Positions 22,466-34,286 of a stretch of DNA of 64,000 bases are shown in pieces; positions within the stretch are counted from its first letter, which is position 1; each line of letters starts with the position of its first letter. Source of the DNA: Thysanoteuthis rhombus (lineage: Eukaryota; Mollusca; Cephalopoda; Oegopsida; Thysanoteuthidae); contig OY735219.1 in assembly GCA_963457665.1 (NCBI GenBank), positions 39,803,477 to 39,867,476 on the forward strand, in the 5' to 3' direction. The position numbers were made by a program, and so were the translations under genes. The notes beneath the pieces are model-generated. The model was not told where the DNA came from. It did not search any database and was given only the letters and a program-made list of their open reading frames with translations.

Positions 22466-22697
22466 TACTAGTAAAAAAATTAATCATAACTGACATTGTT
22501 TCATCTAATAAACTTTAAATATTTCAAGTAGTATTTTTGACTCATTGTATAGCTGATTTGTTCCCTATAGGTCTCATACCGGAAACTTTGTAGGACAAAT
22601 GGAAAAAAATTAGTTTTTATTAGTCAGTATTCATCAGTCTATCAGTATGGTAAGTCATTGAGGCCTGAATAATGATACTTTGAAAAATTTGAATTAA

Positions 22698-23084
22698 TTA
22701 GTAACTGACAACTTAATTGTCAACAAAGTTTTCTTCGGCTTTTAAATTGGTTTGGTTGGCTGTATATGTATCAAGCATACAAGCTGCATCAAGTGAGCTA
22801 GAGGACTGGAAATCGAAATATTTGCTCCCTGATGTGTTTAGTTTTAAGATATATTCCATAAATGGGTGTTTAATGGGTTCATTTTGTAATTAAAGTTTCT
22901 GCTAAATTGATCCCTTATATTGTGTCCACCTTCATTTTGTGAAAATTCAGAATTTTATTGTGACCACTACATAACAGAATCTGAGAGAAGTAACTTATTC
23001 ATCGATCACCCCTTTTTCCAATTTTCTTAATAGATCATCCCCACATTGATGTTAGTCAGGTGACGGTTTCAATTGAGCTTACCT
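22698..23084 (-). mobile_element. Element A copy 9, near full length
   Basis: From TTAGTAACTGACAACTTAA to GTGACGGTTTCAATTGAG. Partner of copy 8 in a + then - pair. Confidence 0.8.
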
Positions 23085-23559
23085 CTTTGTTTTATTAATG
23101 ACTATACTCTAGATTCTGAACATTTGTCATTAATTTGAAAGCAAATGTATCACTTTTACTTACTATATGTCAAACTGCTGAAGAGTTTTCCCCTAATCAG
23201 ATGACTCATTTTCAACTGTGAAGTAGGATGGCAGTTCCAAGAATCGGAAAAATGTTGTGTTAAAACTGGATTTAAATGAGCTGGTGGTGTTTGTATGGAA
23301 TAAAGCAACCTGATGAGAGAATGGACAGGGTTCTTCTGTTTTTTCCATAGCATTGGTAAAGATAGACAGATACGATATATTTCTTTTTTATGTAACACTA
23401 TGTCATATAATTCCCTTTTTGGATAAATCTTCAAGATAGAAATAGAAAGTATGTGAAAGGAAAAAGAAATAGAAGATAGAGAGAAAGAGAGAAGTAAAAA
23501 AAGATAGAAAGAAAAAAAGCAGACTGTATAGTGTTTATAACTTATGTATACACTCCATA

Positions 23560-23565
<6 letters not shown>

Positions 23566-23653
<88 letters not shown>

Positions 23654-23661
23654 TATATAGC
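23566..23661. repeat. (TA)n microsatellite, ~95 bp
   Basis: Long TA run with CATATATATA interruptions. It generates spurious Tyr-Ile frames on both strands. Confidence 0.95.
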
Positions 23662-23937
23662 ATTTCCATTTGCCTATGAATCATATTGCATTTTTGACAA
23701 TATTATTAGTGTTATTTTTTATGCAATCATTTTTTTTTTTTTAGATGTTTTAACAAGGATTAGCTTTAAAACCGAATTGAAAACAAATAGTTTTATTACA
23801 GAAACAAATGTTGACAAACGCTGTCGAAAATTGTGTAAACAACATTGCAGTTTTTGAACAGAGTATGTCCTTTTCCTTGTTATACCTAGCTTACATCTGC
23901 CAATGGTTGAAAAAAAGGATATGTATCCATTCATTCT

Positions 23938-24235
23938 TCTACTTGCAATATCTCCAAAATTTCTCAATGAATTTCAATGATATTTTGTTGAAGGGTGGGC
24001 GATGGGCTAAGGAAGAACTTACTGAATTTGGGGGCAGATTCATGCATTCATTTTTGATTGAGAGAGATTTTTTCCCATGAATTTCTATGTATTCAGTTAT
24101 GTTTTTCGGTTTATCTTCATAATAACTCAAAAGGTGGGCAATGGATTTCAATGACATTTTGTTATGGTTAGGCTGTGAGCTGAAGAAGAATTCATCAAAC
24201 TGGTAGGTGGTTCAAGGAATTTTACTGGTACCTCC
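23938..24235. repeat. Two diverged units of a ~180-bp repeat
   Basis: TCAATGAATTTCAATGATAT ... GGTGGGCGATGGGCTAAGGAAGAACTTACTGAATTTGGGGG-type sequence is repeated as GGATTTCAATGACATTTTGT ... GCTGTGAGCTGAAGAAG ... CTGGTAGGTGG about 180 bp later. Class unknown. Confidence 0.6.
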
Positions 24236-24357
24236 CCAGCATCGTAGCTGTTTATGAACTGATTTTAATTCAGTTTTTAGCTAGTGCATGGCAACAGAAG
24301 CGGTATCCACTCTCTGAGTGCCTTCTAGTTATACATTTTTAGATTTGCAAGCATAAC

Positions 24358-24617
24358 GGAGGTTAGAGACATCATAGAATCCATCAGAAAACTCTAATGG
24401 CAATGGGCTGGTCATGTTGCCAGAATGTAAGACAACCGATGGACATCATGACTTACAACATGGACCCCAGAGACCAAATACAGAACCGAGGCCAACAAAA
24501 AAAAAGATGGAGAGATGAACTAGACAAATTCAGAAAATACTGGCTCTGTGACGCCCATGATAGATCATGGGGAAGGTTTATGTCCAACGACGGACATTGA
24601 AGGACTGATGATGATAG
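24358..24617 (+). pseudogene. RTE LINE 3' fragment (R7)
   Basis: Last ~250 bp in sense: GAGGTTAGAGACATCATAGA, TGGCAATGGGCTGGTCATGT, TGGAGAGATGAACTAGACAA, ending in a short GAT tail. The open stretch 24397-24600 is one frame of this relic. Confidence 0.85.
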
Positions 24618-24954
24618 TACTGACTGAGTGACAGGCTGAGATACTGAAAAAAACTTTCATTTCTTCCCACTCCATTTATATCTTTTGTCTAAAACTGCAA
24701 GGGTCAGAACTTGTACACCTATGGTCTGACTTTCAGGCTTGTTTTCATATTTCTCTGATTTCCTTTCCGCCATATTTTTTTGCTTTCATATTGATCGTCT
24801 CATCCATAGCATTTTGGTTCCTCTTAACAATGAAGTATCTTGCATAAATCTCCTGCCAGTGACTAAAAGACGCTCACATTGAATATTATCGGATGGTTTG
24901 AGTTATAGAAGAAAATTTAGATGTTAATAACCAGAGGAATAACTACTGATTGAA

Positions 24955-25165
24955 ATTTTCTGCCTTTGAAATTTTGGTAAAATCAACAAGTAATTATCCG
25001 TGCCTCATATAAATGAATCACTGTAGCCCGCGAGTGTCATCCCAGAACTAATCGTCTTCAAAGATGGTGCTTAGTGGTGTGCTCATGCAAATTTTCAAGA
25101 TTACAGCCTGCAGAATGCAACCAAGAATCCGGAGACTCATAGATAGACACACTGATGAGCAAAGA
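24955..25165 (+). repeat. Repeat C copy 2
   Basis: CCTCATATAAATGAATCACT, GATGGTGCTTAGTG and CTCATGCAAATTTTCAAG-type sequence shared with 39405-39705. Confidence 0.6.
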
Positions 25166-25394
25166 GAGGAAAATCGGTGGCCCACTTGGCTGGTTGGTCA
25201 GGCCATTTGTGGGGCTACAATAGTTTGATGAATAAGTTTAAACAAGTTTCTAAATAAATGAGTCCAGCAAATATGGTTCCCTCTACAGAAGACTCCAGCA
25301 ATGTATACCTTTTAGAGTTCAATATAAAACTATTAGTCCTTAATACAAAAGTTTTTTTGTTTTTTTTCTCCAAACTATGGAACATAGTTAACAT

Positions 25395-25475
25395 GGTTAA
25401 AAGCAGCCAAGTTTATACTGAACTCCCTCAGGTTAAAGGGTCTGAGTTTGATTCACGCTGTAGATTCACTCTTTA
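25395..25475 (+). repeat. tRNA-like SINE head
   Basis: CATGGTTAAAAGCAGCCAAG as a diverged A-box side and TCTGAGTTTGATTCACGC as a good B-box side. Not a functional tRNA; class different from family B. Confidence 0.4.
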
Positions 25476-26029
25476 TTTTCAATAATGCTATTGATTTGTT
25501 GGATGATAGTCAAAGTCAAAAGTTGTGATAAAAAGCAACTAAAAATCAAGATGAAGATTGAAACTAGTCAAAATTAAAAATCATTGTTGACAATTACGTT
25601 ATTTTGCAATCGTGAATATTTCCTCCAAAATTGAATATTGTTTGAAACTTCTGTAATTTGACAAATCATGCTCCAACTATGACACTCTTTGTGATAATGC
25701 TTTGTCAAAGATTTTACCTTCGGCAAATGTAAATCCTGGAATTTATAGAATTATTTGACGGGTGTTTTGTTTCAAGATGAGAGAAGTGGCACATTGATAA
25801 CCTTTAAGCCATAGATTTATGAAGTCCATCAGAATTTAAATATAGTTATCCACACATTTATAATTATGTGACAACTGACATTTAATCTTTAAAAGATTTA
25901 TGATAATGGTAATCATAGATGATTGAAAGCATGAAAGTGTCGCTGTGTCTCAAATATTTGAAAATAAAGATTATTTTTATTTGAATATTATAATTTTTCT
26001 GTCAGTAAGAAAAAAGTAAGAGAAATAGG
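25476..26029. other. Unassigned spacer
   Basis: AT-rich, nothing recognised. Confidence 0.4.
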
Positions 26030-26418
26030 TTTGGTTGGGCACTCAATAGAAACCATCATGTGCCCAATGTCTTTTGGCAGCATGCCATGTTGGGTGTGGT
26101 GATCAACTAAGAATTTGAAAAAGTGGTGATCGAGGAATAGGTTACTACTCTCGCCATTTGAATTTTGAAGAGAATTAGTGTGTGTGCTGCGAGATAAAAT
26201 AAATTGAACAGTTTAACATGAAATTACCTTGCAAATGAAACCTTATAAAAAAAAACTAGGGGAGGGTTAAAAAAAAAAAGAAATTGTTCTTTGGTAGACA
26301 TAATAGGGAGTAATAGTTTTAATTTTCAGCCTGCTAGCTTCATTGAAATGGCCCCTATGCATGACACGTACATAACGATCCAGAAATTAAAAACTAGAGA
26401 AACTTATTTTGACAGTTT
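26030..26418 (+). mobile_element. Element A copy 10
   Basis: From TTTGGTTGGGCACTCAATAG to TTGGCCAATGATTTTGAATA. Middle diverged, ends recognisable. Confidence 0.8.
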
Positions 26419-26751
26419 TGGCCAATGATTTTGAATAATTTTGAAATAATGGTCTTTGTTGATCACCATATTTTTGCTAAATACTGTGATTGAAGAATAA
26501 AATCAAACAAGAATACGATTTGAAATTCAAGATTTTGATGGATTTTTTTTTTTTCTGTTGACAAAAAAATGGAGGAAAAGTCTCAGACATGACCTGAAGC
26601 TATGTGATAAGATACTAAGTGTAAAGAAGTAATGGTTGTTTTCAAGAAGTTTTGCCCGGTATAGACAGGAAGATACAGAATGATTCAAGAATAGGAAGAA
26701 AGTGTGAAACAAAAGACACCAAAGGAATCAAATGGAAGAAATGAAAAAAGG

Positions 26752-27345
26752 TCTGGTTAGTCACTTAATAGAAACTATCACATGACTAACGTCTTTTGGC
26801 AGCATGGTATGTTGGGGTGATCAATAACAAAAAATTGGAAAATGGGGTGAACGAATTACATGAATTCTCTTGCCTTTTGTTGGGCAGTGATCATTAAAAA
26901 AAGTATGAATTTTCAAAATAACAAGCAGACACAAACTAAATGATCAATTTAGCATAAACTTGAATTGCAAATTGAATCCCCATAAGAACCTACTTATAGT
27001 GAGAATAAATAGGAAAATTTTTTTTTATAGATAAAATAAGGAATAAATATTTATATTTTCATCCCCTTAGCTCTATTGGTGCAGGAAACAAGCAGATACA
27101 AACTAAGGGATTATAGCATAATCTAAAATTGCAAACTGAACACCCCTCTAAAAAATGGATTTGAGGAAGAATTTTAAAAAATAAAAAAAAGTTTTTTCCC
27201 TAAATATTAGGGAGAAAATGATTAAATTTTCATCCTTTTAGCTCTATCGATGTGGCCAGTTCAGGTGATACTTACATAGCCAACCAACTAGGCAGCCAGC
27301 CAGACCAACTTTAAAACTGAAGAAACCTATATTGGCATTTTCTAA
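26752..27345 (+). mobile_element. Element A copy 11 with internal tandem duplication
   Basis: 594 bp. The segment from AACAAGCAGACACAAACTAA to GCTCTATTGGTG (about 26919-27085) is repeated at about 27086-27254, giving an extra ~170 bp. Both outer ends are intact in form (TCTGGTTAGTCACTTAATAG and GGCATTTTCTAA). Confidence 0.85.
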
Positions 27346-27840
27346 AAGAAAATCTGTATTATGATGATCTAATTTCAGTTTGTTGATCAGTTAATTTAAC
27401 ACAGCCAAATGGTGGATCAAGGTGAGATTTTTACCTGCCAAAAGCTGTGGATACAGGAATAAGAAACAGACTCAGTACATCAAGTTAAAGTTTTAAGACA
27501 AGGCTGCTTACATTTATTCATTCCTCAAAGAATTCATTCATTTCCCCTTGGGAAAAGAATGAACCCACTTTTACCTCCAGCTGTAAGTAAATAGCAGGGA
27601 ATGCAGTTTGAGCCATATGGCTCTGTGACGCACTTTATCAACACTAACATGTGAAACATACTTCATACTCCAACAGCAATGTGAATCAATGTTCCACAAA
27701 AAATCTAAAGGAATTATTTCAGAGACAAAATGATAAAAATGCTTTGAAGACTAATGCAATTTCCAGTCCAATTTGTGACTTAACAAGAATAATGTGAGGT
27801 CTCTATCTGATAATAATGTTCTGATTTTTGTGTATTTTGT

Positions 27841-28243
27841 CAAAACTGATATCAAAACTTATCAACAAAGTTTTCTTCCGTTTTTTTAAGCTCGTCTGAC
27901 TAGTTGCCTATATATGTTATATATGGATCATGCATACAGGCTACACTGATGGTGTTAGAGGGCTGAAAATTTAAACATTTACTCTATGTTATATAAAGAA
28001 AAAAATTTTTTTTTGTTTTCTAAGAATTTTTCCAATTAGTTCATAGTGGGGATTCAGTTTGCAATGTAAGTTCATCCTAAATTGATCCCTTAATTTGTGT
28101 TCATTCTTGTTTCCTGAAGATTTCAAAGTTTTCTCTAGTGATCACTGCCCAACTGAGGCAAAAAAAAATGAATTTATTCATTGATCATTCTTTTTCCAAA
28201 TTTTTTGATCATCTCTAAAATAGTATCCTACCAAAAGACCCAT
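27841..28243 (-). mobile_element. Element A copy 12, right end lost
   Basis: Runs from CAAAACTGATATCAAAACTT to CTACCAAAAGACC, then is replaced by the inverted-repeat element at 28245. Confidence 0.8.
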
Positions 28244-28244
28244 T

Positions 28245-28580
28245 ATTTACAGTAGTGAGTGAAACAACAGCAATGATCTCTCATTTTGCTCACTACCATA
28301 AATAATATGGTCCAAGTAAAATTTATTTCCAAAACTGTCTTCTTTCATTTACATTGTTGGATACTAATATCCATATGGTACTTACTAACAGAGCACAAAA
28401 ACAAAACAAGAAAGCGAGCAAAGAGAGGAAGGAATGTGCCTTCTGTCAGGGTCCCAATTGGTTAACACATACCTAGGCTACTTAGATGCTCCCATGGAAA
28501 TGGGCATTGGTTTGAATTCCAGCCAGGGCTAATTTCTTTATTTTCTGATTGTTATTGTTGTTTCACTCACAACTGTAAAT
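28245..28580. mobile_element. Element with ~25-bp terminal inverted repeats and tRNA-like interior
   Basis: Left end ATTTACAGTAGTGAGTGAAA and right end (inverted) ATTTACAGTTGTGAGTGAAA match over about 25 bp including the following CAACA. A third, diverged, inverted copy of the end (TTTGCTCACTACCATAAAT) lies just inside the left end at about 28284-28302. The interior at 28448-28535 looks tRNA-like (CCAATTGGTTAACACA and ATTGGTTTGAATTCCAG). Flanking GGTCC/T-AAG-AAAATTT sequences at 28311 and 28586 are also repeated. Could be a DNA transposon that captured a tRNA-like sequence, or a SINE between inverted repeats. Confidence 0.55.
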
Positions 28581-28713
28581 CAATCGGTCTGAGCAAAATT
28601 TTTTACCTGAATTGTCTTCCTTCATTCAAATATTTTTATGTATAGAAATATAATTTTTTTACAAAATAAAGGTATCATTATTTTACTGGCATCGTTATTT
28701 TATGCAAAAATTT

Positions 28714-29140
28714 TTAGAAACCATCACCCGAATCTGTCAACATCGGTTTCTTTCAGTTTTCAAGTTGGTCTGGCTGGCTGGTTATGTTAGTATGTATCAG
28801 GTGTACTGGTTGCACCAATGAAACTAGAGAGTTGAAAATCTAAACAATTACTCCATATGTCTAAAAAAGTTTTTTTCTCTTTTTTAAAATTCCCTCTCTA
28901 AATACATTCTTACTGTATGGATTCAGTTTACAGTGTAATTTTATGCTATGCTTAGTTTGTGTCCACTTGTTTTTTGAAAATCAAGGCATTTTTTAGTGAT
29001 CACTACTTTACAAAAGATGAGAGAAGAAACTTATTCATTGATCACCCCCTTTTCTAATTTTTCTAATTGATCATGCCCAACATGGCATGCTGCGAAAAGA
29101 CATTGGTTACTTGACATTTTCTATTGAGGCACTAACCAGA
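28714..29140 (-). mobile_element. Element A copy 13, full length
   Basis: 427 bp from TTAGAAACCATCACCCG to TTGACATTTTCTATTGAGGC plus ACTAACCAGA. GGCTGGCTGG/TATGT block present. Confidence 0.85.
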
Positions 29141-29324
29141 CTTATTAATACTCTTATTTCTCTTTCTTTTCCTCTTCTATCATGAACAATTCTCAATTTT
29201 ATAGTAAACAGTTTTTCTTAATCATAGGCATGTATGTTCAAATATCATTTTATGTTTCTTTATTCATGAACTAAAACTGAAAGAACTCACCATCACAGCC
29301 AATAATTGAACTGCCATAGCATCA

Positions 29325-29700
29325 AATTTTGAAGTCATGAAAAAATCCCGTCAAAGAATAAATATGGTCAAGATGAATTCTAGTCATGACATCACTGGCA
29401 TTTCCCAGTTAAAAACATCTAAAGTGAAAAAACAACAGGAAAAATCTAGATTCTGGAGAATCCAAACGTTATCAATTAACCCATCAAAATAAAGCCCCCC
29501 AAAAGCGTTTTTTTTCCAAAAATTGACAAAATATTTTTAGAAGGGTTGTAGTGGAGTACTGATGCCAATATTTGAATTTGTGGACTGAATTGTTTTGATA
29601 GGAGCGCTGGAACACACAAATAAACGCATGAACTCATGCACATATAAAAAGGATAGAACTCTTTCTTCCACCATCTCTGATGGCTATGGTTATTTAATTA
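29325..29700 (+). repeat. Repeat D copy 3
   Basis: Best-preserved D copy: GAAGTCATGAAAAAATCCC, TCTGGAGAATCC, GTGGAGTACTGATGCCAAT, CATGCACATATAAAAAGGAT, CCATCTCTGATGGCTATGG. Confidence 0.8.
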
Positions 29701-30029
29701 AACATCTTTTCTCCTCAGCATATTTCAACCACAGATACATGTCCAATTGACTATGCAAATACTGAGTACATTTCCAGAATTCTTAAAAATCAGTGTGAAA
29801 TTATTTCAAACGCTTGTTAGAAAATACAATGAAGATATGTGCCAGACTTGGAACAATAACCAGAGTTGTCATGATCAAAGACAATGTTGTATACATTTAA
29901 ATCTATGAAATACAGATGCCCATCCAAGATGCGCTTGGAAGCTCACTGAATCTGTCAGTATTGAATATTCTTGTCTGCAATAATCTCTCAAACTTCCCAG
30001 ACTAGAGCTCTCCCCTTCAACTCAGCATG

Positions 30030-31275
30030 TCATTCATTAAATCGCTTCGTGGCTGATACTTTAAAACCAGTCGTGTAGAACAACATGTGTAAAGAACTCA
30101 GACCATTTTGTGGAACTGATTAGAGGGGTGCCCATTGCCTCATCAATAATGATGTACTTTGATGTGGTCAACTTCTTAAACAAAATTCCATCAGTGGAAG
30201 CCCTGCTCATATTAAGAGACAGACTAGTAAATGACAGTGTTCTAAAGGACCGCACCAGTATACCCATTAATAACTTATTGGAAATGTTAACACTTTGTGT
30301 ACGGACTATACATTTTTGGGTCCGAATATGTATCAGCAGGATCAACACTTGGCAATGGGTATTCTCTGGTTATTCCCAATATATATGTGGAATTTTTCGA
30401 AGATTTTGCCTTAAGCTCATCATCATTGAAACTGTCAGTCTGGCTTAGATATGTGGATGACATATTTATACCCTGGCCATACAAAGTTGATGTACAGGTA
30501 TTTTTTGATTATGTGAACTCAATTGATATGGTTCACAAAGGAGAAAAAAAGAAAACAACCGACTTCATTTTCTGGAGGTACCCAGTAACACGCATGGAAA
30601 GTGTTGATAACACCACAATATTCAAGAAACCGATACATATAGGGTGATACCTGAATTCTAATTTAGACCAGCCCTTCTGTGTGAAAACAGGTTGGTCTGC
30701 TGTTAGAAGAGCCGAGCAGCAATTATCAGTTGCGACCAGAATATAGAGAAAGAGGAGTTAGAAAATAAAGGCCAGGCACTCAGAAGAAATGGCCACCTAT
30801 CCAATGTCATCTTCACAAAGGAAAAGGGTATGGGGAATACTAAATATACCATGAATGGTTCCTCCTTCATTTCAATTTTCCACATTCTTCATGTTAGGTG
30901 TGTTCCAGAAGTGATACAGAAAGCTTGTAGGAGCCACAACATACAGGTCACTTTCAATAGTTATCACACACTCCGAAATTTGCTCACTAAAGTAAGTCTT
31001 CCACGAGAGAAGAGTCTGACTAATAACTGTATTTACTTTATTTCTTGTAATTATGGAGACACTGGCTGACCTCTTAAAATTCAACTCGAGAAGCAGAAAG
31101 AAGTCATAATCAAAAGGGAAACAGAAAGGTCTGGGATGGCTTATCATACCTGGAGAGAGAAAGGTAAACGCTATCCCCTCTTGGAGGAGATCTGTATCAT
31201 AGACAGGGAATGTTGTGGGAAACTGAGAAAAATCAAAGAGGTAATCAGCATTAACATGTCAACTGATTATATGAG
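30030..31275 (+). pseudogene. Penelope-like retroelement, RT core to GIY-YIG region, broken
   Basis: Relic of a Penelope-like element: a reverse transcriptase followed by a GIY-YIG endonuclease, mobile in the nucleus. + frames: FDVVNFLNKIP-EAL (RT palm start, about 30155-30205) and NNLLEMLTLCVRT; a frameshift near 30295; then EFFEDFALSSSSLK and RYVDDIFIPWP with catalytic YVDD at 30450-30461; FKKPIHIG near 30625-30645; a frameshift, then CVPEVIQK and YHTLRNLL (30905-30990), and NCIYFISCNYGDTG before a stop at 31067. After that stop the frame still reads SGMAYHTWREKG and EEICIIDREC-RK-KEVISI (31130-31250), the usual C-terminal end of the nuclease domain. The N-terminus and pseudo-LTRs are not seen. 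The hammerhead pair at 33912-34303 lies 2.6 kb downstream. Confidence 0.8.
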
Positions 31276-32686
31276 TCAGAATTCAACCTGATGTGGTTTC
31301 CTATGCTCAAGGTGGACAAGGTATGAAAATCCAGGCCTAACAAGGAAAGGATAAAAAAGGGCGTCATCCAAATCCAACTTTATAACATTGGGAAAATTCT
31401 ACTTACCTATGTCACATTCGGATAGTACACCTGAAGGAGGCTGTTGATTGGATTGGTTGGAACATTTTGTTAACAACATAAACAACATGGAGGGGTTCAA
31501 TCATTTGGGAAATCTTTAAAATAGATTTTGTATAAAATGAAACTCAAGGAAGAATGAGATGAAAAGTTTGAACTTTGAAGCTGAAAATAAAAGAGATATT
31601 GATCTTAGTTAATTGAAATATGTGTCTAGAATGTTTTATTGAATGTCATCATGAAAACAAGAAAACAAGCTTGGCTGTGATAGAGACAAACTCCCTTGCT
31701 TCATTAAAATCTGAAAGGTAAACAAAACGGACTTTGTTTCTCCATACAGAATTATTCCAAAACCGTATCCCATTTCAACTCCTCTATTCATTACAAATTC
31801 AATGTTTATAAAAAAGAAAATGCCTTTTAACTTTGAAACAAACAAAATACTACAGGGAACATGGTTTAGACACTCAAAAATTGATTTGTTATTGTTTGTT
31901 CGGGGAAATAAAATACATCATATTCTATTCTTTTCTATTTTATTCATCATATCGAAGAAATTTGACACTGATATTTTTTTGTTGTTTATCCCATCACCAG
32001 TTTTTGTGTACATCATTTTTTTTATGTGTATGACTCATCTCTTTTTGGTGAGGTAAACTTGTTATGATATGAAAACAAAATCAACTCTTGGGTTTGAAAA
32101 AAATGTGTCCTTGTCTATTATCATCAATAAGAATATGAATGGTATCAGTTTGTAATCTCAACACAGTGATACATCTCTCAACGAGGACTATCCGTTCCAC
32201 AAGACATCTCTTTATAAGAATAATTAGATAAATGGGATTTCCATAATTCTTTCTAAATTAAAACATTGGACCCCTAAAACCTCACCAATAATGTTGTAAA
32301 TAATTTTGATGTAATAATTACTTTCTAAATGATGTATAAATACAAATAGACTTGTAAATAAAGTGATTAATAGATAATCTTATCATATGTCTGAAAATAA
32401 TCACCTGGATACTAGATATGAATCTAGATAATTATAAATGAAATCTGGATGGTTCTGGATAATTTTATGTAATTTCACAGCTTTTTTTCCTTGTTAACTG
32501 AAAATTTTTCACTGAGAGATTTCTTTTTTGGCAATTGGAACCTCTCGCTAAGTGAAATTCCGTTATAAGAGCCTTTACGATGAAAGGTGCCACTGTGCTA
32601 CACTTATCTCATTCTCCTGACAATACACTTCCTTTACAAATGGATGTGCAATCAATTATCACTTGGGAAGAATTGTTCCAATAGTT
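31276..32686. other. Unassigned 1.4-kb spacer
   Basis: No family recognised. 32505-32595 (CTCGCTAAGTGAAATTCCGT) resembles a widespread animal repeat motif of the type TTATAACGGA; I cannot name it. Confidence 0.35.
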
Positions 32687-33120
32687 TTAGTAACTGCCAA
32701 CAAAAACTGTCACCAAAAACCTATCAACATAGGTTTCTTTAGTTTTTAAGCTGGTCTGTCTGACCTGCTCTCCATGTCTGTATATAAGTATGTATGAATC
32801 CTGTGTACAAGCTTCACTAATGGAGCTAGAGGGCTAGAAGTGTTTTTGTTTTTTTTTTAAATATGCCCTCCTCCAAAAAAGGTTTTTAGTGGGGGATTCA
32901 ATTTGCAATGTAAGTTTATGCTGAATTGATTCCTCAGTTTGTATCACACATGTTTTGGGGAAATTCAAACTTTTTTACGGATCACTACCCCCAAAAAGGT
33001 GAGAGAAGTAACATTCATTGCTTACCCTTTCTTTCCAATCTTTCAATTTATCACTCCCAACATGGCATGCTGCCAAAAGATGTTGATCATGTGACAGTTC
33101 CTATTGAGGGACCAACCAGA
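32687..33120 (-). mobile_element. Element A copy 14, full length
   Basis: 434 bp from TTAGTAACTGCCAAC to GTGACAGTTCCTATTGAGGG and ACCAACCAGA. Confidence 0.85.
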
Positions 33121-33334
33121 CCTTTTCATTCCATGTCACATCACAATACAAGGGTTATCTGTCAATATTTGTCTTAATGCATTTCTCAAGATTAAATACA
33201 AAAGTCTGCTTCATATCCTAATGCTTTAACTTGATGGCAAGAGAGTTCACTCAAAATATGCTTTCCTATTATTTCCAAGATGAAGAGCTTTATTGACATT
33301 TAGTTCTATAGTCAAATGATGATCAATTTTATGG

Positions 33335-33712
33335 AACCAAACAAAAAATTTGGATTTAAAACGAGAACCATGCTACATGCACAGGAGAAAATCATGTTCA
33401 AAATCACATGGAGAGATCAGAAGACAGCATATCATATAAGAAAACCAACAGGAGTCAGAGATATCAGAGAATCCATTAGAAACTCAAATGGCAATGGGCC
33501 AATGATGTTTTAGGATGTCAGAAACTGTTGAACATCATGACACACAATGTGTATCCCAAGAGATCAAATGGGAACTATGGCCACCAAAAAAAAAGATGGT
33601 GAGACGAACTAGACAAGCTCACAAAAGTACATAGATAGAGAGGTTTGGCAAATCTTTGGCAAGGTCTATGTCTGGATCTAACAATGGCCGCTAAAAGGCT
33701 GATGGGGATGAT
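33335..33712 (+). pseudogene. RTE LINE 3' fragment (R8)
   Basis: Sense: FKTRTMLHAQEKIMFKITW, RDQKTAYHIRKPTGVRDI, NSNGNGP (frameshifted KWQWAG), then the terminal segment to CTGATGGGGATGATC. Diverged and tail-poor. Confidence 0.8.
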
Positions 33713-33774
33713 CACTCTCTATTGTGCTACTTGTTTCCTTGGGACCACTGATGAGATAAAAAAACTGGATCATA

Positions 33775-33857
33775 TACGCTGAACCTTCATTAAAATGGAT
33801 TAATAGTTGGGTTGGAGGTGTCCATTTTAGCCAAATGTCCTAGTTAAATCATGGTGA

Positions 33858-33860
<3 letters not shown>
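33775..33860. repeat. Short dispersed motif (AACCTTCATTAAAATGGA type)
   Basis: GAACCTTCATTAAAATGGAT and GTCCATTTTAGCC face each other as imperfect inverted repeats, leading into the (TA)n tract. Similar wording occurs near 35690-35715. Confidence 0.4.

Positions 33861-33911
<51 letters not shown>
33861..33911. repeat. (TA)n microsatellite
   Basis: About 50 bp of TA repeat immediately 3' (on the - strand) of hammerhead copy 1. Confidence 0.95.
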
Positions 33912-33914
<3 letters not shown>

Positions 33915-33919
<5 letters not shown>

Positions 33920-33975
33920 GTCATCTACAGACAGCTGTTTCGATGTATTACATCTCTTCAGTGTGGCTATAAACT
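33915..33975 (-). ncRNA. Type-I hammerhead ribozyme, copy 1
   Basis: On the - strand in order: CUGAAGA (33955-33961); stem II GAUGU-AAU-ACAUC (33942-33954); GAAA then a mini stem III, the palindrome CAGCUG at 33932-33937, in which C pairs with G around loop AGCU; cleavage triplet GUC (33930-33932). Stem I starts ACA/UGU next to the core and closes again with GUU/GAC (33972-33974 with 33920-33922). All invariant core positions are present. One inner stem I pair is lost (C against A). Confidence 0.8.
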
Positions 33976-34225
33976 TTCCATTATCCCATCCAGTACTGCG
34001 AGGCAGAATTGAAACCTTCACTTCAGACCCGTAGACCATTATCCTACCTCTGGACTACGGAACTGGACAGGCAGTAAGGCAGAATTTAAGTGTTATATTT
34101 AAATTACACAGAAATCCCTCATCCACCAGAGTGCTCAATTCCTATAGAAAAGCATTGCATAAGCTTACAGTGGATGAGTTACCTCACTTGAAAAGTGCTC
34201 GACCCTGAATAGAGGACCATTAATT

Positions 34226-34286
34226 ATTGTGTCATCCACAGACAGCTGTTTCGATGTATTACATCTCTTCAGTGTGACTATAGACT
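34226..34286 (-). ncRNA. Type-I hammerhead ribozyme, copy 2
   Basis: Same core as copy 1: CUGAAGA (34266-34272), stem II (34253-34265), GAAA, CAGCUG mini stem III, GUC (34241-34243). Stem I is better: CACA/UGUG next to the core plus a G-U pair, and outer GUC/GAC all Watson-Crick (34283-34285 with 34231-34233). Predicted cut between the bases complementary to 34241 and 34240. Confidence 0.85.

Noticed and set aside
23531..23857. Tyr-Ile repeat proteins (also at 38350, 40160-40489, 45350-45784)
   Set aside because: Translations of (TA)n microsatellites; open on both strands, no coding meaning.
25152..25175. CTGATGAG at 25152, and similar at 33750 and 39365, as hammerhead cores
   Set aside because: No GAAA plus cleavage triplet at the right distance.
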